Origin: Collinsella sp.
Lineage (GTDB): Bacteria; Actinomycetota; Coriobacteriia; Coriobacteriales; Coriobacteriaceae
Length of the DNA: 14,823 bases
Assembly: GCA_019419625.1 (NCBI GenBank)
Contig: DXZO01000055.1
Coordinates: forward strand, 21,607 to 36,429
Reading direction: 5' to 3'
Shown: positions 1-7,276 of the stretch, one piece after another
Numbering within the stretch: the first letter of the stretch is position 1
How the letters are laid out: each line of letters begins with the position of its first letter
Notes under the pieces: model-generated
The model's input: only the letters and a program-made list of their open reading frames with translations
The model's database searches: none
What the model was told of the DNA's origin: nothing
Made by a program: the position numbers and the translations under genes

Positions 1-76
1 CCCGCCTATATATCATCCCATGCTCAAACATTCTCGCTTCGCTGCGAAACTGCGCGTGGGACGATATATAGGCGGG
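1..76 (+). repeat. Inverted-repeat element, copy 1
   Basis: Arm CCCGCCTATATATC (1-14) is the exact reverse complement of 63-76. After one A/C mismatch (15 against 62), TCCCA (16-20) pairs with TGGGA (57-61). The 36-nt loop (21-56) contains TTCGCTGCGAA, which can form a small apical hairpin. The loop is shared with copy 2 (on the other strand) and in part with copy 3. The left arm starts at base 1, so the element may extend beyond the window. Confidence 0.8.
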
Positions 77-167
77 TCGGGCCGGCCAGCTACGTTTACG
101 CACTACCAGCTGCGCCGAATCCTCATATTAGAAGCTGCGAAGGCGAACCAAAGAAACTAATTGCAGC

Positions 168-210
168 AAGCAGATGCGGCAAAGGGACTGTTCCTTTGCC
201 GCATCTGCTT
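168..210. repeat. Perfect 18-bp hairpin
   Basis: AAGCAGATGCGGCAAAGG (168-185) is the exact reverse complement of 193-210, with a 7-nt loop GACTGTT. It is unrelated to the neighbouring repeat family. It could terminate transcription from either side, but neither flank carries a proper run of T, so the terminator role is only a possibility. Confidence 0.7.
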
Positions 211-248
211 ATCAGAAAGATTGATTATTGTTTTCAAGCGAGTAGTCG

Positions 249-351
249 CCCGCCCGCTTCTCACACATATCGTTCCACGCGCAGTTTCGCAGCGAGCGAA
301 GCGAAGCGAGAATGTTTGAGCATGGAATGATATGTGTGAGAAGCGGGCGGG
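249..351 (-). repeat. Inverted-repeat element, copy 2
   Basis: Outer arms 249-271 and 329-351 are perfect 23-nt reverse complements. They are followed inward by one unpaired or wobble position (272/328) and then TTCCA (273-277) pairing with TGGAA (323-327). The loop (278-322), read on the minus strand, matches the copy 1 loop except for about 9 extra bases in the CGCTTCGCT-like part. The outer stem differs from copy 1 in sequence and is longer, but stays fully complementary. Confidence 0.8.
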
Positions 352-411
352 AGGGATACGAGCGCCCCGCGAGAATGTTTGAGCATGGGATGATATATAG
401 GGGCCTCCCGC
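347..411 (-). repeat. Inverted-repeat element, partial copy 3
   Basis: Bases 371-400 repeat one half of the element (core GAGAATGTTTGAGCATGGGA, then TGATATATAG). The opposite half of the core is missing. Flanking GCGGGAGG (347-354) and CCTCCCGC (404-411) are complementary, so a shorter 8-bp stem remains possible. It abuts copy 2 and shares GCGGG with it. It looks truncated or rearranged. Confidence 0.6.
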
Positions 412-432
412 AGGTAAGCGGACATAAAGACG

Positions 433-1734
433 CTAGCGGATATGCGCGGGTTTTCCGCCCCAGTAGAAGCGGCAGAAGGCTCTTTTGCGCTTTTGGGGTT
501 TGCCTACGAGCTCCATGGTTGCGATGGCTATGTCTTCGGCTGCGTGGGGGCGGCGTAGTACTTCGCCGTTGATGAGTAGCGCTTTGAGTGATTCGGGATG
601 GTCGTGCAAGTGACGTAGGGTAACGATGAGTTCTCGTGCCGTGGTGACGTGCATGCTGGCGCCCATGCCGGTGAGCATCGTGGTGTTGGCCTTTTCCTGG
701 CCGTACGATTTGCCCAGCAGGATCATCGGCAGATGCGCACACAGGCACTCGGTGACGGTGAGTCCGCCCGATTTGAGAATTGCCAGGTCGCACCCGTGCA
801 TGAGGGCCGCCATGTCGTCGACATAGTCCAACACCGTGACGTTTTCGAGCTTCATGGCATCGAAGAGCGTCTTGAGGCGGGCGGCGTATTCCTTATCCTT
901 GCCCGGCAAAAAGACAAAGTGCATGTCTTCGAAGCTGCGTAGGAAGGGGAGGGTGCGGTCCATCTCCGCGCGAAAGCGAACGTACGGTTGAGGCAAGCTG
1001 GCACCGGCCATTACCAGCACGACGGTCTTGTCGGTGGGGAGGTTGAACTTAGCTAGCTCTTCCTCGCGATCGTAATCCGTGTCGAATCCGGCGCGAATGG
1101 GAATGCCGGTAATGCGAATTTTTGTTTCGAGCACCTTGCGCGGACGCAGCGTTTCGGCCATAAATTCGTTGGCAACACAGAATAAATCGGTGTCCTTGTG
1201 GGGCCACCATCCCTCGACTTCGTAGTCGGTCGGTACGCAGATGACCGGATAATCGATACCCGTAATTACGCGGGCGCCCACGGCAACATTGGCTGCCGTG
1301 ATGTGCGTTGCAACCACGGCTATGGGCCTGCGGCTACGAATATATTCGTTGAAGGCGGGGAACATAATTCGCGACCATGCCGTTCCGCCACCCCAGAGAA
1401 GATGTCCCGTAAGCGTATATCGCCAGGTCAGGTCGTAAATGGGGCGCGTGGCTCCCGTAAAAGAAGCCGCGGTCTTATTGCCGTCGAATTTAATACGTCC
1501 AAAATCAAGGATATCGAGCACTTCAATCTCAATATCCTCGGGGATGCCATTGGTGCCGCGGATAAGGTCGAATGCCTGCGCAATCGCATTTGCGGCGGCC
1601 TTGTGGCCCGAGCCAACGGAGGCGTGCACGATGGTCACGAGAGGTTTTTGCTGAGCCAGGAGCGTGGTTTGCTCCGATTGGGGAGTGCTGTGCGTGAGCA
1701 GGGGGGCGTCGTCACTCGTCTGCGCCTGGTTCAT
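433..1734 (-). CDS. MGDG synthase/UgtP-type diacylglycerol glycosyltransferase
   Basis: Predicted 433-residue glycosyltransferase of the MGDG synthase/UgtP (GT28, MurG-like) family. Such enzymes transfer a sugar from a nucleotide sugar to diacylglycerol at the cytoplasmic membrane face, giving glycolipids and lipoteichoic acid anchors. The N-terminal half carries VTIVHASVGSGHKAAANAI (about residues 33-51), typical of the MGDG_synth domain. The C-terminal half carries KSGGLTVTE (about 321-329), the nucleotide-sugar and acceptor motif of GT28 enzymes. No signal peptide or membrane helix is evident. I chose ATG at 1734 because AAGGGGAG lies 6 nt upstream; an ATG at 1773 would add 13 residues but has no such site. 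It is divergent from trxB, with 118 bp between. The sugar and acceptor cannot be read from sequence. Confidence 0.85.
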   Translation of the reverse strand: MNQAQTSDDAPLLTHSTPQSEQTTLLAQQKPLVTIVHASVGSGHKAAANAIAQAFDLIRGTNGIPEDIEIEVLDILDFGRIKFDGNKTAASFTGATRPIYDLTWRYTLTGHLLWGGGTAWSRIMFPAFNEYIRSRRPIAVVATHITAANVAVGARVITGIDYPVICVPTDYEVEGWWPHKDTDLFCVANEFMAETLRPRKVLETKIRITGIPIRAGFDTDYDREEELAKFNLPTDKTVVLVMAGASLPQPYVRFRAEMDRTLPFLRSFEDMHFVFLPGKDKEYAARLKTLFDAMKLENVTVLDYVDDMAALMHGCDLAILKSGGLTVTECLCAHLPMILLGKSYGQEKANTTMLTGMGASMHVTTARELIVTLRHLHDHPESLKALLINGEVLRRPHAAEDIAIATMELVGKPQKRKRAFCRFYWGGKPAHIR

Positions 1735-1852
1735 CGATAACTCCCCTTCAGCTTTGTAATACGGATTTATCATTGTAGTGCATGAGTGTCACGTTCACGT
1801 AAATTTGGGTATGAGCGCAAAGAACGACAACGTTTCGACGAAAGGACGCTTC

Positions 1853-2791
1853 ATGACTACCGATAAGCCGATCGATGTTGCGATTATCGGTGGCGGCCCC
1901 GCGGGCTATGCTGCCGCTATTTATGCTGCGCGTGCCAACCTGACGACGACCGTGATTGAGCAGGGCATGTCGGGAGGGCAGATCGCCACAACCAATGAGG
2001 TCGAGAACTATCCGGGTTTCCCGCTCCTGAGTGGCGCCGAACTCGGCGAGCGTTTTCAGCAGCATGCAGAGGGCCTGGGAGCACAGGTTACATGGAGCAT
2101 GGTTACGGGTATCGATTACGATGCCGATGCAGCGTTGTTTACGGTGCATCACGATATGGGCGATACGCTGGCCTCGAGCGTTATCGCTTGCATGGGTGCC
2201 ACGCCGCGTCCGGCAGGTTTCGCAGGCGAGGATACGTATCGCGGTCGTGGCGTTTCATATTGCGCAACATGTGACGGCATGTTTTTCCGCGGCAAGCAGG
2301 TTTTTGTAATCGGTGGTGGCAATTCGGCATGCGAAGAGGCTCTGTTCCTGTCCGACCTTGCCAACAGTGTGACCATCGTGCTGCGCCGCGACCAGTTCCG
2401 TGCGCCCGATGGTGTTGTTCAGAAAGTACTCGCAAAGGACAATATTACAGTTAGGTACCAAACTAGTATTGTGGAGCTATCGGGCGAAGCCATGCCAACG
2501 ACGATTACCTTTAAGGACAATGCATCCGGCGAGACTCATACCGAGTCATTTGAGCCCGGCTCGTTTGGCATCTTTGTCTTTACCGGAACGCAGCCCCATA
2601 CCGAGCTTGTTGAGCATCTAGTCGATCTGGCGCCTGATGGCGGCATTCTGACTGATGAATCCATGGCGACCCGCACGCCAGGTCTATTTGCCGCTGGCGA
2701 TATCCGTTCCAAACGTTTACGCCAGGTTGTGACCGCTGTTTCGGACGGAGCCATAGCGGCAACGAGCGCATACGCGTTTCTCCGTGGATAA
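1853..2791 (+). CDS. trxB: Thioredoxin reductase (NADPH)
   Basis: Flavoprotein of 312 residues, the usual length for low-molecular-weight bacterial thioredoxin reductase. It passes electrons from NADPH through FAD and a redox disulfide to thioredoxin in the cytoplasm. Visible features, in order, are the FAD-binding GGGPAGYAAA (about 13-22), the redox-active CATC (137-140) inside the SYCATCDGMFF context, the NADPH-binding GGGNSACEEA (about 154-163), and the C-terminal FAD-contacting TPGLFAAGDIR. All key residues are present. Start ATG 1853 is preceded by GAAAGGACG at ideal spacing; an upstream in-frame ATG at 1778 lacks a site. No thioredoxin gene is adjacent. A strong terminator follows at 2832-2876. 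Confidence 0.95.
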   Translation: MTTDKPIDVAIIGGGPAGYAAAIYAARANLTTTVIEQGMSGGQIATTNEVENYPGFPLLSGAELGERFQQHAEGLGAQVTWSMVTGIDYDADAALFTVHHDMGDTLASSVIACMGATPRPAGFAGEDTYRGRGVSYCATCDGMFFRGKQVFVIGGGNSACEEALFLSDLANSVTIVLRRDQFRAPDGVVQKVLAKDNITVRYQTSIVELSGEAMPTTITFKDNASGETHTESFEPGSFGIFVFTGTQPHTELVEHLVDLAPDGGILTDESMATRTPGLFAAGDIRSKRLRQVVTAVSDGAIAATSAYAFLRG

Positions 2792-2831
2792 GTACGATAA
2801 TATATCTTATGTAAGGTTGCTATCTTTAAAC

Positions 2832-2876
2832 AAAGTGGTTGGACGATGCATCAATGTGTTGTCCAACCACTTTTAC
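2832..2876 (+). terminator. Rho-independent terminator of trxB
   Basis: AAAGTGGTTGGAC (2832-2844) pairs perfectly with GTCCAACCACTTT (2861-2873) across a 16-nt loop, and the stem runs into a short T-run (TTTTACTT). It lies 40 nt after the trxB stop and separates trxB from the DUF1836 gene. Confidence 0.85.
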
Positions 2877-2892
2877 TTGCCGGCTATGTGGT

Positions 2893-2921
2893 ATGCAAAA
2901 CTAGATAACCTAGAATACAAT
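2893..2921 (+). promoter_or_regulatory. Weak candidate promoter for DUF1836 gene
   Basis: A near-consensus -10 box TACAAT lies at 2916-2921, 25 bp before the start codon. The -35 position at 17-bp spacing reads ATGCAA (2893-2898), which matches poorly. The gene sits behind a terminator and so needs its own promoter, but these boxes are not decisive. Confidence 0.35.
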
Positions 2922-2945
2922 ATAGAAAATGAACGGAGGACCTTT

Positions 2946-3557
2946 ATGAACCACGTTAAACACGTTATTCCGATGTCCGATTCGTCGGTAAGCATTAAGC
3001 CCGAGGATATTCAGCCCACGGTGCTGCCCGATGCATTCATTCAGTCCGATATCGTGCGTAAACTCAATACGTTGAGTCTGCCGCGCTATAACCAGTTGCC
3101 CAATGTGACACTCTACCGCGACCAGGTCATTGAGTATGTTGCGCTGTGGATGGAGCCGCTGTCCATTTGCGTTGAGCACCCTGTCATTACGCCATCGATG
3201 ATCAATAACTACGTGAAGGTCGGCCTGGTGCCTGCTCCGGTCAAAAAGCAATATGGCCGCGAGCAGATTGCCCGCCTGATCGCTATTTGCCTCTTTAAGC
3301 AGGTGCTACCTATTGCTGCGGTGCAGGCACTCTTTAACATTCAGCGTTTGAGCTACGATGCCCCGACGGCCTTCGATTATGTGGTCGATCAGCTCGAGGC
3401 ATCGATTCGTTCGGCGTTTTCCGTCGAGCAGGCGCCGGTTCCCGATACGGCGCATCAGGTAACGCGTGAGTCGCTGCTTGTGCGCAGTGCGGTTTCATCC
3501 TTCGTTTCGAAGGCGTACCTGATGAGCTATCTAAAGTTTAATGGGTTTAATAGCTAG
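2946..3557 (+). CDS. DUF1836 family protein, MerR-like helix-turn-helix
   Basis: Protein of 203 residues resembling the DUF1836 family found in Firmicutes and Coriobacteriia. Residues about 75-125 look like a MerR-type helix-turn-helix: ITPSMINNYVKVGLVPAP, then KKQYGREQIARLIAICLF. This suggests a DNA-binding regulator. The role of the family is not established, and no ligand or effector site is visible. Start ATG 2946 is preceded by GGAGGA at good spacing. It stands alone between two terminators and converges on degV. DUF1836 genes sit near degV or hemolysin III genes in some genomes as I recall, so a link is possible but not shown here. Confidence 0.75.
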   Translation: MNHVKHVIPMSDSSVSIKPEDIQPTVLPDAFIQSDIVRKLNTLSLPRYNQLPNVTLYRDQVIEYVALWMEPLSICVEHPVITPSMINNYVKVGLVPAPVKKQYGREQIARLIAICLFKQVLPIAAVQALFNIQRLSYDAPTAFDYVVDQLEASIRSAFSVEQAPVPDTAHQVTRESLLVRSAVSSFVSKAYLMSYLKFNGFNS

Positions 3558-3569
3558 CCGACGTATAAA

Positions 3570-3617
3570 ACGGGCGGAACAAAGGGCCATCTGTCACTTT
3601 GTCCCGCCCGTATTTTT
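3570..3617. terminator. Bidirectional terminator between DUF1836 gene and degV
   Basis: ACGGGCGG (3570-3577) and ACAAAG (3579-3584) pair with CTTTGT (3597-3602) and CCGCCCGT (3604-3611), with one A/C mismatch. TATTTTT follows on the plus strand, and a run of A at 3567-3570 gives a short T-run for the minus strand. It fits the convergent gene ends on both sides. Confidence 0.85.
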
Positions 3618-3630
3618 GCTTGGTTGGACT

Positions 3631-4497
3631 TTATTGGCCCGAAGCCACGCCCATGCCGTAGCCGATGATGAGGCCGTGCATCTCGGCGTAATAGGAATCT
3701 AGCCCGTTACAGGGCATGATGATAGTCTTGGAGCCGGGCCAATGCTCGACTATGCGGTCAGTAAGCGCCTGGGCTCCAGCTTCGTTCTCAACGTGATCGA
3801 TGATGACCTCACCGCCCGTAAAGCCCTCAGCTTCCATGGTGTCGATGATCTTGTTGAGCATCTTCTTTTCGCCACGCGTGTGACCGACGAGTTCGATTTT
3901 ACCGGCCTCACTCGCCGTGCCCAAAATGCGGATATTGAGCTTGTTGGCAATGACGCCGGCTGCCTTAGGGATACGTCCGGCTTTGGCCAGGTTTTCGTAA
4001 TTGCACAAGCTGAAGAGGATTTTGCTGTTCTGCTCAAGGCTATCGAAGTATGCGCAAGCGTCCTCGAATGAGACATCCGGATTGCTTGCAAGATAGCGGT
4101 CGAACAGCAAGAAAATGAGGTCCATTTTGCCGCCAGCTGCGCGCGAATTGACTAGATGAATCTGCCGGTCGGGCTCCTCGGCAAGAACCATATCGCGAGC
4201 CGTGGCTGCTGCGTTGTAGCTGCCCGACACGCCCTCAGAGATTGGCATGCAGATGGTCTTGTCTGCCAATTTGAAGAGCTCGGCCCACTCCCCTACGCTG
4301 GGACAAGCGCTCGAAGAAGCGTTCGTCTCCGCCTGAACAGCGCAGTTGAGCTCATGAACATCGAGCGAAAGGTCATCGATGAATTCACGCTCCCCCACTC
4401 GAATTTTGAGGGGCGCAAATGCAAAGGTGGTATGGGGCGCGGTCGGTTGCCAATCGCGGAGGTTGCAGCTTGAATCGGAGATAAGTGCCCAGCTCAT
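3631..4497 (-). CDS. degV: DegV family fatty-acid-binding protein
   Basis: DegV family protein of 288 residues, the normal size. In Firmicutes related proteins (FakB) bind a fatty acid and present it to the kinase FakA for phosphorylation and entry into phospholipid synthesis. The start MSWALISDSSCNL fits the family's N-terminal SDSxxDL pattern. NLAKAGRIPKAAGVIANKL is the conserved central segment (usually KGGRI), and the glycine-rich C-terminal GYGMGVASG is also family-like. No FakA-type kinase is in the window, so its partner is unknown. The start is supported by AGAAAGGA about 7 nt upstream. The promoter region carries two dyads, described separately. Confidence 0.88.
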   Translation of the reverse strand: MSWALISDSSCNLRDWQPTAPHTTFAFAPLKIRVGEREFIDDLSLDVHELNCAVQAETNASSSACPSVGEWAELFKLADKTICMPISEGVSGSYNAAATARDMVLAEEPDRQIHLVNSRAAGGKMDLIFLLFDRYLASNPDVSFEDACAYFDSLEQNSKILFSLCNYENLAKAGRIPKAAGVIANKLNIRILGTASEAGKIELVGHTRGEKKMLNKIIDTMEAEGFTGGEVIIDHVENEAGAQALTDRIVEHWPGSKTIIMPCNGLDSYYAEMHGLIIGYGMGVASGQ

Positions 4498-4510
4498 AGA
4501 GGGTCCTTTC

Positions 4511-4530
4511 TAATTGTTCCTCAACAATTA
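4511..4530 (-). promoter_or_regulatory. Operator-like palindrome over the degV -10 and start site
   Basis: TAATTGTT (4511-4518) and AACAATTA (4523-4530) form a perfect 8-bp dyad around CCTC. It overlaps the degV -10 box (4527-4532) and the predicted transcription start near 4520, and ends against the ribosome binding site. This is the usual place for a repressor site. The regulator is unknown. Confidence 0.5.
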
Positions 4531-4555
4531 TAGCCATCTTGCAAACTGAATGTAC
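4527..4555 (-). promoter_or_regulatory. degV promoter
   Basis: Minus-strand TATAAT (4527-4532) is a perfect -10 box. At 17-bp spacing the -35 position (4550-4555) reads GTACAT, a poor match, which suggests dependence on an activator or on the flanking dyads. The start codon is about 30 nt downstream of the -10. Confidence 0.6.
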
Positions 4556-4589
4556 GGCTATCTAGTTTTGAATACTAGATAGCCGTACA
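4551..4589. repeat. Perfect 16-bp inverted repeat upstream of degV
   Basis: TGTACGGCTATCTAGT (4551-4566) pairs with 4574-4589 across a 7-nt loop. It overlaps the degV -35 position and is separate from the nlpC-gene terminator at 4601-4639. Neither side carries a T-run, so it is more likely a protein-binding dyad or a structural element than a terminator. Confidence 0.65.
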
Positions 4590-4600
4590 AGATTAGAGAA

Positions 4601-4639
4601 AAAAAGAATGGACCTCGCGACTTAAAGCCACGAGGTCCA
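4601..4639 (-). terminator. Terminator of the leftward pgsA-to-NlpC/P60 gene run
   Basis: On the minus strand TGGACCTCG (4631-4639) pairs with CGAGGTCCA (4609-4617), followed directly by TTCTTTTTTTCTC. It lies 25 nt after the NlpC/P60 stop codon. Confidence 0.88.
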
Positions 4640-4663
4640 CATTCACGCGCTGTGTAAGATGAC

Positions 4664-5791
4664 TTAGTAACGCACGAAGATATAGTTGTTGTTCATGCCG
4701 GCGGCAACGGAGCTGATGATAACACCCGTGTTGTAGTCGGAAGCATGGATCATCTGACCACCACCGATGTAAATGCCGGTGTGGTACGAGTTGACCACAA
4801 CGTCACCGGGCTGCGGATCGGACACACGCGTCCAGCCCATAAAGGTACCCGTGGTGCCGAGGCGGCAATAGCGACCCGTGAGGCAATAGCTAACAAAACC
4901 AGAGCAGTCGAAGCTGTTCGGTCCAATTCCGCCCCAGGAATAGGCGCAACCAAGCTTGCTGTATGCACGCGAGACAACAGAACCGCCATCGACGGACTGG
5001 CTCGGAGCAGAAGGCGTCGGAGCCGGAGCGGGAGTGGAGGGCTGCGGTGTAGGAGCAGGTGCCGGCGTAGGAGCCGGAGTGTTGCCGCCCTGGTTGTTGT
5101 TATTGCTGGTCTGGCCACCGTTGTTGGTGTTCTCGGTCGTACCGGCAGTCTCGTTGCTCACCGTGGCCTTCTCGGCAGTGCTGGCGTTGATGCCGGCCTG
5201 CAGCGCGGCGTTGGCCTCGGCCTCTGCGGCAAGCTCGGCCTGCAGCTGCGAATCCAGGGAGTTTACGACGTTCTGGGCTTCAGCCTGCTGGGCGTTAAGC
5301 TCGTCGACCTTCTTTTGCGTGGTGGCGACGTTCTTCTCCTGCTCGGCCTGCTTATCGGTGAGCTGCTGCTTAAGCTCCTTGACCTCTTGGATGGTCTTGG
5401 CCTGCTTGTCGGACACCTTGCCGTAGTAGAACAGGCGGTTGAGCATATCGCTCAGATCATCGACACCCGTCAAAACCTGAAGCAGGCTCAGACCGCCGGT
5501 TTTGTACTCGCCGGCGACATAGGTCGAGAGCTTGGCCTGACCATCGGCGATCTCCTGCTGCTTTTGCGTGATCTCGCCGGCAGTCTGATCGAGCGCCTGC
5601 GTCTGCGTGGCAAGCTCATCGTAAATCTGCTGGGTTTGGGTGCCGATCTGCTCGAGTTTCGTACGAGCAGCGGCAAGGTCGGATGCGGTATCGGCGTAGG
5701 CAGGAGCCGCGAGGCCCAAGCCCAAAACACAAGCGAGGGTTGCCGTAGCAGCGCAGCGTGCCATGTTTTTGTGCGTGTTTGCTGTGCGCAT
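4664..5791 (-). CDS. Secreted coiled-coil NlpC/P60 peptidoglycan endopeptidase
   Basis: Secreted wall hydrolase of 375 residues, built like CwlO, RipA or PcsB. Such enzymes cut the peptide stems of peptidoglycan during growth and division. A signal peptide occupies residues 1-33 (cut predicted after AYA). About 35-205 form a long coiled coil rich in Gln, Lys, Glu and Ala. About 206-275 are a Thr/Asn/Gln then Pro/Ala linker. The NlpC/P60 domain fills about 278-375, with catalytic Cys296 in DCSGF, His337 in HTGIYIG and a third polar residue, His349, in MIHAS. In CwlO and PcsB-type proteins the coiled coil mediates control by FtsEX; none is in this window. GGAAAGGA supports the start. It is the last gene of the leftward run, 32 bp after apt. 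Confidence 0.9.
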   Translation of the reverse strand: MRTANTHKNMARCAATATLACVLGLGLAAPAYADTASDLAAARTKLEQIGTQTQQIYDELATQTQALDQTAGEITQKQQEIADGQAKLSTYVAGEYKTGGLSLLQVLTGVDDLSDMLNRLFYYGKVSDKQAKTIQEVKELKQQLTDKQAEQEKNVATTQKKVDELNAQQAEAQNVVNSLDSQLQAELAAEAEANAALQAGINASTAEKATVSNETAGTTENTNNGGQTSNNNNQGGNTPAPTPAPAPTPQPSTPAPAPTPSAPSQSVDGGSVVSRAYSKLGCAYSWGGIGPNSFDCSGFVSYCLTGRYCRLGTTGTFMGWTRVSDPQPGDVVVNSYHTGIYIGGGQMIHASDYNTGVIISSVAAGMNNNYIFVRY

Positions 5792-5823
5792 GTAGCTTCC
5801 TTTCCAGTAACTAAGGGTAACGG

Positions 5824-6354
5824 CTAGTCTACCGTCACCAGGCTAAAGAGCTCCACATCGTCATCAGACGGCGTGAGCTTCTCGCGCGGGTTGAGAAACG
5901 CAAGCTCAAGGATACAACCGTAACCGACAAGCTTTGCGCCCATATCTCGCACCAGTTTACCTGTTGCCTCGACGGTTCCGCCCGTCGCGACCAAGTCGTC
6001 CAGAATCAACACGGTATCTTTAGAGCTGATAGCGTCGGCATGGATCTCAATTGAATCGGTGCCGTACTCGAGCTCGTAGCTCTGGCTTACGGTCTCGCGC
6101 GGCAGCTTGCCCGGTTTACGTGCGGGAACAAAGCCGGCACCAAGGGCCACAGCCACCGGTACGCCAACCATAAAGCCGCGAGCCTCGGGACCCACGACCT
6201 TGGTGATCCCCATGCCGGCAAAGTGCTCGGCGAGGGCATCGGTCATGGCTTTGAGCGCCTCAGGATTGCCAAAGAGCGGCGTGATGTCTTTGAAGATGAC
6301 TCCGGGCTCGGGATAGTCGGGGATGTCGACGATTTGAGATTCGAAGTCGTACAT
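5824..6354 (-). CDS. apt: Adenine phosphoribosyltransferase
   Basis: Type I phosphoribosyltransferase of 176 residues, typical of Apt. It converts adenine and PRPP to AMP plus pyrophosphate in the cytoplasm (purine salvage). Hallmarks are YPEPGVIFKDITPL near the N-terminus, GPEARGF (about 55-61), RKPGKLPRET in the flexible loop, and the PRPP-binding VLILDDLVATGGT (about 115-127). I chose ATG 6354 because GAAAGG lies about 7 nt upstream; a TTG at 6369 would add five residues but would overlap that site. It follows the MerR gene after 40 bp and precedes the endopeptidase gene, so it is probably cotranscribed. Confidence 0.95.
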   Translation of the reverse strand: MYDFESQIVDIPDYPEPGVIFKDITPLFGNPEALKAMTDALAEHFAGMGITKVVGPEARGFMVGVPVAVALGAGFVPARKPGKLPRETVSQSYELEYGTDSIEIHADAISSKDTVLILDDLVATGGTVEATGKLVRDMGAKLVGYGCILELAFLNPREKLTPSDDDVELFSLVTVD

Positions 6355-6394
6355 TGCATGACCTTTCAATGGGTTGCCGAAATATCAGCAGCGG

Positions 6395-7273
6395 TTATTT
6401 GCCCGCGGTGACGGTGCCGGATTGCGAAGGGGCGACGACCTTGAGCGGCTTTACGAGAGAATCCTCGTTCGAAGCCGGCGCGGTAGTTTCTTCGTTTTTG
6501 GCCTTGGTGGACTCGGAGCGAGCAATTTCCTCATCGAGTGCATCGATGTCGGCGTCCTCGACCACGGCGTTGAGCGATTCAAAAACGCGGTTCTTGAGCA
6601 GCGCAGTGTGCACACCCTCGGTCAGGTCGTGAAGCTTCTTAAACGCACGCTCGAGCTTGGCGTCGCGCTCGTCATCGGAGGTATCCATGCCGAGCATGCT
6701 CACGAGCACCTGCTCAAACATCGAAGACTCGCGGTTTGCCGACGATACGTACTGACGCAGGTTGCGCGGCTCGATATGGAAGCGTGACAGCTCGGAGCAG
6801 TAGCGGATGATCGGGAAATCGCGACCATCGACGAGCTCACGATTCTGCGGGCTCTTGATGATGCGAATGAGGTCGTTCTCGGCGAGCGAGCGGATAAACG
6901 AAATCTCGACGCCCAGCATATCGGGAATGGTCTCAATGGGATGCAGCTTTTGCTTAGTCTCCTTGGGCTCCGTCTTGAGCGGAACATCGGACAGCAAGCC
7001 CACCTCGTAGGCGAGCGTTGACAGGTCCGTGGCGTTTTCCAAGCGCTGCTTAATCACGTTGAGCGGCATGTAGCGGGTCTTCTGCAAGTGCAGGATGACC
7101 TCCAGGCGATCAACGTCCTCCTTAGAGTACTGACGGTATCCCTTAGGCGTACGATGAGGGGTAATGAGCCCCTCATCTTCTAGAAATCTAATTTTTGAGT
7201 TCGAAAGATCGGGGTATGCGCCTCGAAGTAGGTTGACGACTTGGCCGATACTCAGATAGTTGCGTTCGGCCAT
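6395..7273 (-). CDS. MerR-family regulator, Rv1828/FtsR-like
   Basis: Regulator of 292 residues with an N-terminal MerR winged helix (about 6-70): YLSIGQVVNLLRG, SNSKIRFLEDEGLITPHRT, KGYRQYSKEDVDRL. The core resembles the MerR proteins encoded beside garA in actinobacteria (Rv1828 in Mycobacterium, FtsR in Corynebacterium, which activates ftsZ). A middle domain (about 120-210) is followed by an acidic, Ala/Ser/Thr-rich tail (about 230-292) that looks disordered. No cysteine cluster for metal sensing is seen. Its start codon lies 3 nt past the FHA gene stop, so translation is probably coupled. Equating it with FtsR is an inference from resemblance and gene order. Confidence 0.82.
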   Translation of the reverse strand: MAERNYLSIGQVVNLLRGAYPDLSNSKIRFLEDEGLITPHRTPKGYRQYSKEDVDRLEVILHLQKTRYMPLNVIKQRLENATDLSTLAYEVGLLSDVPLKTEPKETKQKLHPIETIPDMLGVEISFIRSLAENDLIRIIKSPQNRELVDGRDFPIIRYCSELSRFHIEPRNLRQYVSSANRESSMFEQVLVSMLGMDTSDDERDAKLERAFKKLHDLTEGVHTALLKNRVFESLNAVVEDADIDALDEEIARSESTKAKNEETTAPASNEDSLVKPLKVVAPSQSGTVTAGK

Positions 7274-7276
7274 GCC

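Larger units (their letters stand above)
1..432. other. Gene-free stretch with inverted repeats
   Basis: No open reading frame here looks like a real gene; the short ones are translations of the repeats themselves. The stretch holds three copies of one inverted-repeat element (two full, one partial) and an unrelated perfect 18-bp hairpin. It lies downstream of the leftward glycosyltransferase gene, so transcripts of that gene would run into these structures. No clear U-tract follows any of the hairpins in the leftward direction. Confidence 0.7.

Noticed and set aside
1..411. A CRISPR array
   Set aside because: The repeats are few, of opposite orientation, unevenly spaced and self-complementary, with no regular spacers or cas genes.
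1735..1852. Divergent promoters between the glycosyltransferase gene and trxB
   Set aside because: Only half-matches were seen (minus-strand GTGACA at 1787-1792 without a good -10 at 17 bp; plus-strand TATGAG at 1810-1815 without a -35). They are too weak to annotate.
4745..5827. A 360-codon rightward frame antisense to the NlpC/P60 gene
   Set aside because: It is the shadow of a coiled-coil and Ala-rich gene; the minus-strand product has a signal peptide, catalytic residues, ribosome binding site and terminator.
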